Shown one piece after another: positions 1-7,599 of a stretch of DNA of 64,000 nt. The stretch's first letter is position 1. Each line of letters starts with the position of its first letter. Source of the DNA: Aeromicrobium erythreum. GTDB taxonomy: Bacteria > Actinomycetota > Actinomycetes > Propionibacteriales > Nocardioidaceae. The position numbers and the translations under genes were made by a program. Location: contig NZ_CP011502.1 in assembly GCF_001509405.1 (NCBI RefSeq), positions 2,914,001-2,978,000 of the forward strand, in the 5' to 3' direction. Under the pieces are notes generated by a model, which searched no databases, was not told the DNA's origin, and saw only the letters and a program-made list of their open reading frames with translations.

Positions 1-1
1 C

Positions 2-52
2 CCCGCCGTCGAGACCACCTCGCGACACGCCGACGAGGACCTCTGCAGCTGA
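2..52 (+). CDS. 3' end of an unidentified protein (partial)
   Basis: An open frame enters from the left edge and runs 16 codons to a TGA at 50-52. The codons end almost entirely in G or C, as in real genes of this window, and the translated end is PAVETTSRHADEDLCS. Nothing identifies the protein. With only 16 codons visible, a chance open frame cannot be excluded. Confidence 0.33.
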   Translation, partial: PAVETTSRHADEDLCS

Positions 53-106
53 GCGAGAAGCCGGGTGGACATGCCCATCGAGTGCGACAGCTGCGAGCAC
101 GACGAA

Positions 107-135
107 GGCCCGGTCCGCTGCTGCGTGACCGGGCC
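107..135 (-). terminator. Hairpin downstream of tRNA-Thr
   Basis: A 9-bp perfect stem (107-115 paired with 127-135, GGCCCGGTC/GACCGGGCC) encloses an 11-nt loop. It begins 4 nt past the encoded CCA end of the minus-strand tRNA and is followed on that strand by TTCGTCG. It probably ends or helps trim the tRNA transcript. The T-run is weak, as is common for high-GC actinobacterial terminators. Confidence 0.6.
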
Positions 136-138
136 TGG

Positions 139-214
139 TGGAGCCGCCTGTCGGAATCGAACCGACGACCTTTTCATTACGAGTGAAACGCTCTACCGAC
201 TGAGCTAAGGCGGC
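139..214 (-). tRNA. tRNA-Thr (anticodon CGT)
   Basis: Read on the minus strand, a 76-nt cloverleaf is complete. It has a 7-bp acceptor stem GCCGCCT/AGGCGGC, a D-arm GCTC...GAGC, an anticodon stem TTTCA/TGAAA with loop CTCGTAA (anticodon CGT, reading ACG), a T-arm GTCGG/CCGAC with TTCGATT loop, discriminator T, and an encoded CCA at 139-141. It decodes threonine. Confidence 0.96.
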
Positions 215-290
215 GAAGGTCCCGCGAGGATCGCCCGCAGAACCTCGTACAGCCTACCCCTGCCCCTCCAGCGGGACACACGGGCCCCCC

Positions 291-296
291 TACACT
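291..296 (+). promoter_or_regulatory. -10 box TACACT for chorismate mutase (leaderless)
   Basis: TACACT ends 7 nt before the GTG start at 304, with no Shine-Dalgarno sequence. A -10 hexamer at this distance puts the transcript start on the start codon, so the mRNA is expected to be leaderless. The same geometry recurs upstream of many genes in the window. Confidence 0.6.
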
Positions 297-303
297 CGAC
301 CCC

Positions 304-600
304 GTGACCGGGACAGAGGACGTGCGGGCCGAGCTGGACGACATGCGCTCCAGCATCGACAACATCGACGCCGCCCTCGTGCACCTGCTGGCGGAGCGGT
401 TCAAGTGCACCCAGCGGGTGGGCCGGCTGAAGGCCACGCACGACCTGCCGGCCTCCGACCCCGACCGCGAGGCACGCCAGATCGAGCGGCTCCGCTCGCT
501 CGCCGTCGAGTCCGACCTCGACCCCGCGTTCGCCGAGAAGTTCCTGACCTTCATCATCGACGAGGTCATCCGCCACCACGAGGCCATCCGCTCGGCCTGA
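304..600 (+). CDS. Chorismate mutase, AroQ type II
   Basis: The 98-residue all-helical AroQ-class chorismate mutase would convert chorismate to prephenate for phenylalanine and tyrosine synthesis in the cytoplasm. Residues matching the family's active-site set are visible: Arg15, Arg32, Lys43 and Arg55/Glu56 (DPDREARQIERL). The size equals a stand-alone AroQ domain and no dehydratase or dehydrogenase domain is fused. The GTG start is chosen because a TACACT box lies 7 nt upstream and no in-frame start lies closer to a ribosome-binding site. The gene stands alone: tRNA-Thr upstream is on the other strand, and the hydrolase downstream converges on it. The family is sure; which of possibly several mutases in the genome this is cannot be told. 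Confidence 0.93.
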   Translation: MTGTEDVRAELDDMRSSIDNIDAALVHLLAERFKCTQRVGRLKATHDLPASDPDREARQIERLRSLAVESDLDPAFAEKFLTFIIDEVIRHHEAIRSA

Positions 601-619
601 GCCCGCCCCCGTCGCCGCG

Positions 620-636
620 GCACCGCCGGGCGGTGC
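620..636. terminator. Short hairpin between convergent genes
   Basis: GCACCGC (620-626) pairs with GCGGTGC (630-636) across a 3-nt loop, in the 56-bp gap between the convergent chorismate mutase and hydrolase genes. It could end transcription from both sides. No T-run is present, so the call is tentative. Confidence 0.38.
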
Positions 637-656
637 GAGGCCGGACTGCGGCCGGA

Positions 657-2207
657 CTACTCGTCGGGGCAGGTCGTGCCGTCGCGCGGGACGGTGCCGT
701 CGACGAGGTAGGCGTCGACAGCCTTGACGATGCAGCGGTTGCCGGAGCTGTAGGCCGTGTGGCCGTCGCCCTCACGGGTGAGCAGCACGCCCTCGCGGTC
801 GCCCAGCTGGTCGGCCAGCGCCTTGGCGTTCTCGTACGGCGTCGCAGGGTCGCGGGTGGTGCCGATGACGACGATCGGCGACGAGCCCTCGGCGTCGATC
901 TCCACCTGCGGTCGCTCGGCGGGCTCGGGCCAGTCAGTGCAGCCGAGGGTGCCCCAGCCGAGCGCGGCACCGAAGACCGGCGAGACCTTCTCGAAGCGGG
1001 GCAGCTCGGCCTCCACCTCGGCGACGCTCGGCCGCTCGCGGTTGTCGAGGCAGTTGACTGCGATGTTGGCCCACCCGATGTTGCCGTCGTAGCTGCCGTC
1101 GCTCTGCCGGGAGAAGTAGAGGTCGTTGAGGCGCAGCAGCAACGACCCGTCGCCCCGCAGCGCTGCCGTGAGCGCCTGCGACAGGACGGGCCACGCCGCC
1201 TTGTCGTAGAGGGTGACGGCCACGCCGTAGAACGCCCGGCCCTTCGTCAGCTCGCGGTCGGTCCCAGTGGGCAGCGGCTGGTCCTCCAGCCGGGACATGA
1301 AGGTGGCCAGCGCCCGGTTGGCGGCGTTGGGGTCCTGGCCGAGCGGGCACGACTCGAGCTTCGCGCACGCGTCGAGATAGGCGTCGAGCGCGCGCTGGAA
1401 CCCGGTGGCCTGCCCGAAGGCGGACCCGAACACGTCCTGGGCGGGGTCGACGGCGCCGTCGAGCACCATGGCGCCGACCTTCTGCGGGAACAGCGTCGCG
1501 TAGGTGGCGCCGAGCTGCGTCCCGTACGACGCGCCGAACCAGTCGAGCTTCTGCTGCCCCATCGCGGCGCGCGCGACGTCCATGTCGCGGGCGGCCTCCT
1601 CGGTGGAGACGTGTCCGGCGAGCTCGCCGGAGTTCTTGGCGCACGCCTCGCCCAGCTTGCGGACGCCGGCGCGCAGCTCGCGCACCTCGGCCGACGTGCT
1701 CGGGTCGGGGTCGCTGGCCGCGTAGGCGTCGAACTGGGCGTCGGGCAGGCACTCCAGGGGCGAGCTCTCGCCGACGCCGCGGGGGTCGATGCCGACGATC
1801 GTGAAGGCGTCGCGCACCGTCGGCGCCATGCTGCCCGCCAGGCTCGCGGCGAAGTCGATCGCCGACCCGCCGGGTCCGCCGGGGTTGACGAACAGCACGC
1901 GCGTGCCGTCGCCGGTGCTGAGGTAGCGCGCGGCCTTGAGCGTCGTGGTCGCGCCGTCGGGCTCGTCGTAGTCGATGGGGACGGTGATCGTGGCGCACTC
2001 GGAGTCACCGCCGCAGCCCTTCCAGGTCAGCTTCTGGTCGTAGAAGCGCTGCAGGCCGTCGGGAGCCTGCTCGCCGGTGGGCTGGATCGCCTGGGCGGCG
2101 GGCGAGTCGTCGGACGCGCCGTCGCCGTCGCGGACCACGAGCAGGACGCCCGCGACGACCGCAGCCACCGCGGCGAGGGCGATCAGGACGATCAGCGGTC
2201 GTTTCAT
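657..2207 (-). CDS. Exported alpha/beta hydrolase (TAP/Hip1-like)
   Basis: The 516-residue protein has one N-terminal hydrophobic segment (about 4-26, a signal peptide or anchor without a lipobox), so it should act outside the membrane. The alpha/beta-hydrolase core carries the oxyanion segment NPGGPGGS (about 108-115), the nucleophile elbow GASYGT (Ser227), an acid region near DPATPY and a C-terminal GDGHTAY histidine. This is the pattern of the SCO7095/Hip1-type prolyl-peptidase-like hydrolases with a TAP-like C-terminal domain. Substrate is unknown; peptide or ester cleavage is inferred. Its ATG overlaps the holB stop by 4 bp (ATGA), so it is the last gene of the tmk-holB transcript. A metabolic link to holB is not implied, since this adjacency is common in actinobacteria. 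Confidence 0.85.
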   Translation of the reverse strand: MKRPLIVLIALAAVAAVVAGVLLVVRDGDGASDDSPAAQAIQPTGEQAPDGLQRFYDQKLTWKGCGGDSECATITVPIDYDEPDGATTTLKAARYLSTGDGTRVLFVNPGGPGGSAIDFAASLAGSMAPTVRDAFTIVGIDPRGVGESSPLECLPDAQFDAYAASDPDPSTSAEVRELRAGVRKLGEACAKNSGELAGHVSTEEAARDMDVARAAMGQQKLDWFGASYGTQLGATYATLFPQKVGAMVLDGAVDPAQDVFGSAFGQATGFQRALDAYLDACAKLESCPLGQDPNAANRALATFMSRLEDQPLPTGTDRELTKGRAFYGVAVTLYDKAAWPVLSQALTAALRGDGSLLLRLNDLYFSRQSDGSYDGNIGWANIAVNCLDNRERPSVAEVEAELPRFEKVSPVFGAALGWGTLGCTDWPEPAERPQVEIDAEGSSPIVVIGTTRDPATPYENAKALADQLGDREGVLLTREGDGHTAYSSGNRCIVKAVDAYLVDGTVPRDGTTCPDE

Positions 2208-3352
2208 CGGCTCCGGAATCCCATCATCATGCGTTCGAGGGTGAGCAGCGGTGCTGCGTTCGCGGTGAGCGCCTCGCGCGCCTCGACGATCGCACCGATC
2301 CGGCTCAGCGTCGACTCGGGCGTCCACAGACGGGCCGCCTCGCGCACCGCGTCGGCGACGTCGGCGTTCACGAGCGGTGCGCCGGGGGCGGTCTGCACGG
2401 CGACGACGTCGCGGCAGAACGACAGCAGGTCGAGCAGCACCCCGTCGATGGAGTCGCGCGCCAGCCGGGTACGACGTCGCTTCTGGTCCTTCTCGAGCGA
2501 GGAGACCGCCCCGGCGTAGCCGGCGGGGCGACGGCCGCGGTCCTCCACGCCCCACGACTGCTTGAGGTCGGCGCTCTCGCGCTCGTCGGCGACGTCGGCG
2601 ATCGCGGCGGCACGGGCGGTGGCCTCGTCGTTGATGCGCTGCGCCGCCACCAGGCAGTCGCCGAGGGAGCGCAGCGACGTCGGCAGCGACAGGATCTCCC
2701 GGCGCCGCTCCCGCGCCTGGGGGTCGCGCGCGAGGCCGCGAGCCCGGCCGATGTGGCCCTGGGAGGCGGCCGCCACCTCGTGCGCCAGCTGCGGCTCGAC
2801 CCCGTCGCGCTCGACGAGCAGGCGGGCGATGGCGTCGACCGGCGGCGTGCGCAGCAGCACCGGCCGGCAGCGCGAGCGGATCGTGACGATCACGTCCTCC
2901 GTGGCGGGCGCGCAGAGCATCCACACGGTGAACGGCGACGGCTCCTCCACCGCCTTGAGGAGGGCGTTGGCCGCCTGCTCGGTGAGCCGGTCGGCGTCCT
3001 CGACGACCAGCACCTGCCAGCGCCCGAGGGCCGGGCTGAGCGCGGACTTGCGGACGTACTCGCGGGCGACGTCGGTGCCGATCGAGAGACCGTCGGTACG
3101 GATGAGCGTGATGTCGGGGTGGCTGCCCGCCGCCGCCGTGGTGCAGGAGCGGCACTCGCCGCAGCCGCCGCGCTCGCACTGCAGCGCCGCAGCGAACGCC
3201 TTCGCCGCGTTCGAGCGTCCCGATCCGGGCGGGCCCGTGAACAGCCAGGCGTGGGTCATCGAGCGACCGTCGCCACCGGCCGAGCGGACCGCGGCCGACA
3301 GCGTGTCGACGACCGGGGCCTGCCCGACGAGCTCGTCCCAGACGCTGGTCAC
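2204..3352 (-). CDS. holB: DNA polymerase III subunit delta'
   Basis: The 382-residue AAA+ clamp-loader subunit helps load the sliding clamp at replication forks. The P-loop reads GPPGSGRS (about 40-47), with Arg where ATP-hydrolysing paralogues have Lys, as expected for the ATPase-inactive delta' subunit. A four-cysteine zinc module follows (Cys59, 64, 67, 70), then VVEDADRLTEQAANALLKAVEEP and the sensor IRSRC motif. The remaining C-terminal region matches the collar domain. GTG is chosen because it overlaps the tmk stop (GTGA), and translational coupling is likely. The downstream hydrolase also overlaps, so the three form one operon. Length is normal for the family. Confidence 0.95.
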   Translation of the reverse strand: MTSVWDELVGQAPVVDTLSAAVRSAGGDGRSMTHAWLFTGPPGSGRSNAAKAFAAALQCERGGCGECRSCTTAAAGSHPDITLIRTDGLSIGTDVAREYVRKSALSPALGRWQVLVVEDADRLTEQAANALLKAVEEPSPFTVWMLCAPATEDVIVTIRSRCRPVLLRTPPVDAIARLLVERDGVEPQLAHEVAAASQGHIGRARGLARDPQARERRREILSLPTSLRSLGDCLVAAQRINDEATARAAAIADVADERESADLKQSWGVEDRGRRPAGYAGAVSSLEKDQKRRRTRLARDSIDGVLLDLLSFCRDVVAVQTAPGAPLVNADVADAVREAARLWTPESTLSRIGAIVEAREALTANAAPLLTLERMMMGFRSR

Positions 3353-3985
3353 CGCGCCTGCCCCAGCCACGGCTCGACCGCCGCCCGCACGGCGGCGTGG
3401 ACGACGTCCGGCGACTGGTCGGCGTCGACGACGAGGTAGTGCGCCGGGTCGGCGGCGGCCAGCGCCAGGAAGTGGCTGCGGACCCGCTGGTGGAAGTCGA
3501 GCGGCTCGGCCTCGATGCGGTCGGGCTCCCCCGCCCGCGCGAGCCCGACGACGGGGTCGAGGTCGAGCACGACGGTCAGGTGCGGGCGAAGGTCGGCCGT
3601 CGCCCACCGCGCCACGTGCTCCAGCTCGGCGGCGTCGAGGGCACGTCCGGCACCCTGGTAGGCCAGCGTCGAGTCGACGTAGCGGTCGGTGACGACCACC
3701 TCGCCCCGCGCCAGCGCCGGGAGCACGACGGCGTCGACGTGCTCGGCCTTGTCGGCGGCGTAGACCAGCGCCTCCGTGCGCGGCGACAGGTGCCCCGTGG
3801 CGGGATCGAGCACGATGCCCCGCAACCGCGCCCCACCTCCGTGCCACCCGGCTCGCGCGTGAGCAGCACCTCGTGACCGGCGGCGCCGAGCCAGTCGGCG
3901 AGGAGCCGCGCCTGCGTCGACTTCCCGCCCCCTCACCGCCCTCCAGCGCGACGAAGACGCCCGAGTCGGTGTAGCGCGGCTGCAT
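3349..3985 (-). pseudogene. tmk: Thymidylate kinase with two frameshifts
   Basis: The product would phosphorylate dTMP to dTDP, an essential step in dTTP synthesis. Pieces of one protein lie in three frames. The start MQPRYTDSGVFVALEGGEG is in the ATG frame. The segment AGHEVLLTREPGGTEVG is in a second frame. The third runs from LRGIVLDPATGHLSPRTEAL to the end and holds the DRYVDS motif. Two single C/G bases are missing. One is between 3924 and 3931 inside the P-loop codons (expected GEG-x-GKST). The other is in the C-run at 3831-3834 after GTEV. Restoring both gives about 212 residues, the normal length. Since both are homopolymer contractions in a normally essential gene, sequencing error is likelier than real decay. 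A TAGGAT box lies 7 nt before the ATG. Confidence 0.85.
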
Positions 3986-3992
3986 GGGGCCG

Positions 3993-3998
3993 ATCCTA
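3993..3998 (-). promoter_or_regulatory. -10 box TAGGAT for tmk operon (leaderless)
   Basis: On the minus strand TAGGAT is followed by 7 nt and then the ATG at 3985, with no ribosome-binding site between. This fits a leaderless transcript for tmk-holB-hydrolase. It lies just inside the promoter-proximal edge of repeat element copy 1. Confidence 0.55.
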
Positions 3999-4173
3999 GG
4001 GGGCGGGTACGACGGGGTGGGGTGCTGGTTGCGGTCGTCGTGACCTTGCTGCTGCGCTGGCTGCGGTCGTCGTGTGGTTGCCGCTGCGCTGGCGCAGGGG
4101 GCTTGGTCTTGCCGCTGCGCTGCCGCGGGGAGTCTGACCTTGATGGTGCGCTGCCTCGGCCGGCGCTGTGTCT

Positions 4174-4197
4174 GGTCTCCGAAAGGGCCTCGACCGG
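4174..4197. repeat. Outer arm, left, copy 1
   Basis: This 24-bp segment containing GAAAGGGCCTCGACCGG is exactly complementary to 4513-4536. It is also the segment best conserved among all copies (23441-23464 and, degenerate, 56603-56622). Confidence 0.85.
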
Positions 4198-4306
4198 CAG
4201 CGGGCCTGAGGGTGGTCTGGGTCTCGGGGTCTGGCTTCGGCCTGTGGGTGACGCACGATTCGTCGTTTCAGCGTTCTCGGGCCAAGGTTCTGCGTTCGCG
4301 CGGCCT

Positions 4307-4358
4307 ATCGGTGGATCAGCAACCGCAGGAGCGCTCCTGCGGTTGCCGATCCACCGAT
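4307..4358. repeat. 52-bp near-perfect palindrome (core A, copy 1)
   Basis: The two 26-bp arms (4307-4332 and 4333-4358) are complementary at 25 positions with no spacer. The centre is GGAGCGCTCC. The sequence could extrude a cruciform or fold as a very stable RNA hairpin. The homologous cores at 23711-23768 and 56707-56762 are less perfect. Confidence 0.9.
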
Positions 4359-4380
4359 GGAGGGCTGAGCGGCGGAAGGA

Positions 4381-4418
4381 TTCTGCGTTCACGACGGGAT
4401 CCCGTCGCAAACGCAGAA
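4381..4418. repeat. 38-bp palindrome around GGGATCCC (core B, copy 1)
   Basis: The 19-bp arms, TTCTGCGTT...GACGGGA and its complement, have two mismatches and are centred on GGGATCCC. Close relatives occur at 23547-23594 and 56886-56923. Confidence 0.85.
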
Positions 4419-4512
4419 GCGTTGGCCGCCAGTGCACCAACGCAGAATCTTGAGCCCACCCTCAGCACCAACCCACAGCCCGAGACCCCAGACCAGCGCC
4501 GCCGCCAACCGC

Positions 4513-4536
4513 CCGGTCGAGGCCCTTTCGGAGACC
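4513..4536. repeat. Outer arm, right, copy 1
   Basis: Exact reverse complement of 4174-4197 (24 of 24). It delimits about 315 bp of internal sequence containing cores A and B. Confidence 0.85.
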
Positions 4537-4658
4537 ACCCCCGCCGCGAGCCGAGGCAGCGCACCGGCAAGCACAGACCCCCTGCGCCAGCGCACCAGCA
4601 CGACGCTGTCCCCTACGGCAGCGCACCAGCAAGGTCACGACCAGGAAGCCGAGAGGAT

Positions 4659-7466
4659 TCAGCTCTTCTTCGCCGCCGACGACTTCGTCGCCGTCTTGGC
4701 CGTCGTCGTCTTCTTGACCGTCGTCTTCTTCGCAGCGGTCTTCTTCGCCGCGGTCTTCTTCGCCGCCGTCTTCTTCGCCGCCGTCTTCTTGGTGGCCGTC
4801 TTCTTCGCAGCGGTCTTCTTGGTCGTGGCCTTCTTGGCGCTCTTCTTCGCCGTCTTCTTGACCGGACCGCGGGCGCGGCGCTCAGCGAGGAGCTCCTGGG
4901 CGCGCTCCTCGGTGAGGGTCTCGAGGTCGTCGTCCTTGCGCAGCGAGGCGTTGGTCTCGCCGTCGGTCACGTAGACGCCGAACCGGCCGTCCTTCGCGAC
5001 GATCGGCCTCTCGCTGACCGGGTCGACGCCGAGCTCCTTCAGCGGGGGCTTGGCGGTGCCGCGGCGGCCGTAGGTCTTCGGCTGCGCGTAGATGGCGCGC
5101 GCCTGCTCCTCGGTGAGCGTGAACAGCTGGTCCTCCGACTCGAGCGAGCGCGAGTCGGTGCCCTTCTTGAGGTACGGCCCGTAGCGACCGTTCTGCGCGG
5201 TGATCTCGGTGCCGTCGACGTCGGTGCCGACGACGCGCGGGAGGGTAAGGAGCCGGACGGCGTCGTCGATGCCGATCGCGTCCATGCTCATCGTGCGGAA
5301 CAGGCTCGCGGTGCGCGGCTTCTCGCCCTTCGGGGCGTCCTCGGGCAGCAGCTCCTGCACGTAGGGACCGAAGCGACCGTTCTTCACGACGAGGTCGAGC
5401 CCCGTCTCCGGGTGGGTGCCGAGCATCTTCTCGGCACCGGCCGGGTTCGCCAGCAGCTCCTTGGCCTTCTCGAGCGTCAGCTCGTCCGGTGGCAGGTCCT
5501 CGGGCACGTTGCCGCGCGTTGGCACGTCGACACCGTCCTTGCCGGGGACCATCGGCGGGCCCTCGACGTACGGCCCGTAGCGCCCGACGCGCACCGCGAC
5601 GCCGTCGCCGAGCTCGAACGTGGCCAGACCGCGGGCGTCGATGTCGGGGAGGTTCTCGATGAGCCGCTTGAGCCCGGTGTCCTTCTCGCCGCTGCCGGCC
5701 CAGAACCCCTCGAGCACGCGCTGACGCTCCTCGCGTCCGTGCGACACCTGGTCGAGGACGTCCTCGAGCTCGGCCGTGAAGGAGTAGTCGACGAGGCGGG
5801 GGAAGTGCTGCTCCATCAGCCGGACGACGCTGAACGCGATCCATGCCGGGACGAGCGCGGTGCCCTTCTTGAACACGTACCCACGGTTCTGGATGGTGCC
5901 GATGATCGACGCGTACGTCGACGGGCGACCGATCTCCCGGTCCTCCAGCTCCTTGATGAGCGAGGCCTCGGTGTAGCGGGCGGGCGGCTTCGTCTCGTGG
6001 CCGGCGGGCGTCAGCTCGTGCGCGGTCACCGTGTCACCCTGGGCGAGCGCCGGGAGCTTCGTCTGCTGGTCGTCGCCCTGGCCGTTGTCCTCGCGGGACT
6101 CCACGTACGCCTTCAGGAAGCCGTGGAACGTGATGGTGCGGCCCGACGCGGTCAGCTCGACCGGCGCTCCCGCGTCGGCGCCCGCAGCGTCGGAGGCGGT
6201 CGCGGTCAGGCGGATCGAGACCTGCTCGCCGCGGGCGTCCTTCATCTGCGACGCGAGCGTGCGCTTCCAGATCAGCTCGTACAGCCGGAGCTCGTCACCG
6301 CGCAGCCCCGTGGCCTGCGGGGTCTTGAACCGCTCCCCCGCGGGCCGGATCGCCTCGTGCGCCTCCTGGGCGTTCTTCACCTTGCCGGCGTAGGTGCGGG
6401 GCTTGTCGGGCAGGTACTCCGCGCCGTACAGCTCCTTGACCTGGGCGCGCGAGGCGTTGAGCGCGGTCTGCGACAGCGTGATCGAGTCGGTGCGCATGTA
6501 GGTGATGTGCCCGCCCTCGTACAGCCGCTGCGCGACCTGCATCGTGCGGGCGGCGCCGAAGCCGAACTTGCGCGACGCCTCCTGCTGCATGGTCGTGGTG
6601 CGGAACGGGGCGTACGGCTTGCGGGTGTAGGGCTTCGCGTCGACACCGGCGACCGTGAACGTCTCGTCGCGCAGACCCGCCGCGAGGGCGGTCACGCGTG
6701 CCTCGTCGAGGTGCGCGACGTCGGCGTTCTTGAGGGTGCCGTCGTCGGCGAAGGCCGAACCGTTCGCCACGCGCTTGCCGCCGACCGTCACCAGACGGGC
6801 CGGGAACAAGCGCGCGTCCTCGTGCTGCTCGCCGGCGTCGAAGGTGGCGTCGAGGTCCCAGTAGGAGGCGGAGCGGAACGCCATGCGCTCCCGCTCGCGC
6901 TCGACCACGAGGCGGGTCGCGACCGACTGCACGCGACCCGCGGACAGGCCGGACATGACCTTCTTCCACAGCACGGGGCTGACCTCGTAGCCGTACAGAC
7001 GGTCGAGGATGCGGCGGGTCTCCTGCGCGTCGACGAGGTCCATGTCGATGTCGCGCGGGTTCTCGACGGCCCGCGTGATCGCTTCCTTGGTGATCTCGTT
7101 GAAGACGATCCGCTTGACCGGGACCTTCGGCTTCAGCTCGTCGAAGAGGTGCCAGGCGATGGCCTCGCCCTCGCGGTCCTCATCGGTCGCGAGCACGAGC
7201 TCGTCGGCCTCCTTGAGGAGCTTCTTGAGCTTGGTGATCTGCGGCTTCTTCTCGGCGGCGACGACGTAGACGGGGTCGAAGCCGTTCTCGATGTCGACGC
7301 CGAGGCGCGCCCAGGGCAGGCCCTTGTACTTGGCGGGCACCTGGTCGGCACCCTTCGGGAGGTCGCGGATGTGGCCCACGCTGGAGTCGACGACGTAGCC
7401 GTCACCCAGGTACGACTGGATGCTGCGCACCTTGTTCGGCGACTCGACGATGACGAGCGTGGTCAC
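4659..7466 (-). CDS. topA: DNA topoisomerase I
   Basis: The 935-residue type IA topoisomerase relaxes negative supercoils. It opens with the Toprim signature TLVIVESPNK and carries acidic DEDREGEAIAWH, the catalytic tyrosine in ITYMRTDS, and several C-terminal actinobacterial repeats (GRYGPYV/GRFGPYV pattern) in place of zinc fingers. The last 70 or so residues are a lysine/alanine/threonine repeat tail (KKTAAKK units), a DNA-binding extension known from mycobacterial TopA. GTG at 7466 is preferred to longer options because GAGGGAG sits 8 nt upstream and the protein then begins TTLVIVESP. It is transcribed alone; repeat element copy 1 starts directly after its stop. Confidence 0.97.
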   Translation of the reverse strand: MTTLVIVESPNKVRSIQSYLGDGYVVDSSVGHIRDLPKGADQVPAKYKGLPWARLGVDIENGFDPVYVVAAEKKPQITKLKKLLKEADELVLATDEDREGEAIAWHLFDELKPKVPVKRIVFNEITKEAITRAVENPRDIDMDLVDAQETRRILDRLYGYEVSPVLWKKVMSGLSAGRVQSVATRLVVERERERMAFRSASYWDLDATFDAGEQHEDARLFPARLVTVGGKRVANGSAFADDGTLKNADVAHLDEARVTALAAGLRDETFTVAGVDAKPYTRKPYAPFRTTTMQQEASRKFGFGAARTMQVAQRLYEGGHITYMRTDSITLSQTALNASRAQVKELYGAEYLPDKPRTYAGKVKNAQEAHEAIRPAGERFKTPQATGLRGDELRLYELIWKRTLASQMKDARGEQVSIRLTATASDAAGADAGAPVELTASGRTITFHGFLKAYVESREDNGQGDDQQTKLPALAQGDTVTAHELTPAGHETKPPARYTEASLIKELEDREIGRPSTYASIIGTIQNRGYVFKKGTALVPAWIAFSVVRLMEQHFPRLVDYSFTAELEDVLDQVSHGREERQRVLEGFWAGSGEKDTGLKRLIENLPDIDARGLATFELGDGVAVRVGRYGPYVEGPPMVPGKDGVDVPTRGNVPEDLPPDELTLEKAKELLANPAGAEKMLGTHPETGLDLVVKNGRFGPYVQELLPEDAPKGEKPRTASLFRTMSMDAIGIDDAVRLLTLPRVVGTDVDGTEITAQNGRYGPYLKKGTDSRSLESEDQLFTLTEEQARAIYAQPKTYGRRGTAKPPLKELGVDPVSERPIVAKDGRFGVYVTDGETNASLRKDDDLETLTEERAQELLAERRARGPVKKTAKKSAKKATTKKTAAKKTATKKTAAKKTAAKKTAAKKTAAKKTTVKKTTTAKTATKSSAAKKS

Positions 7467-7599
7467 GGTGTTACTCCCTCGTGGACGGTCCGGGCGCACG
7501 GACAGCGGGCCGGACGCGGCATACGCTAACGCGCCTTGTCAAGGAACATCGTGCCCCGGGGCCGCAGGTGGCGCGCGCCACAGGGCCCGCGCGAGGCGG

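Larger units (their letters stand above)
4025..4650. repeat. Composite inverted-repeat element, copy 1
   Basis: This gene-free stretch between topA (3' end) and tmk (5' end) is an imperfect giant inverted repeat. The outermost parts hold runs related to TGCGCTGGCGCAGGGGG on the left and their complements on the right. Inside these, CCGAAAGGGCCTCGACCGG (in 4174-4197) has its exact complement at 4513-4536 (24 bp). Next come arms ending GTCTCGGGG...CTGTGGGT (about 4215-4249) against ACCCACAGCCCGAGAC (from 4471). Two tight palindromes fill the centre: 4307-4358 and 4381-4418. AAGGTTCTGCGTT (4284-4296) also matches the complement of 4439-4451 but for one base. No protein-like frame with the window's codon habits is present. 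Related copies lie at 23.2, 56.5 and 63.96 kb. Confidence 0.85.

Noticed and set aside
3986..4658. Insertion sequence
   Set aside because: No transposase, no terminal direct duplication and no coding frame were found in any copy. A non-autonomous element remains possible.
4074..7529. A 1151-codon open frame on the plus strand
   Set aside because: It lies antisense to topA and starts inside repeat copy 1. The translation is Leu/Arg/Gly/Asp-rich low complexity with no domain, an artefact of high GC.
7540..7599. TTGACA on the minus strand as a topA -35 box
   Set aside because: No acceptable -10 hexamer lies 16-18 nt downstream; the nearest TAT lies only about 13 nt away.
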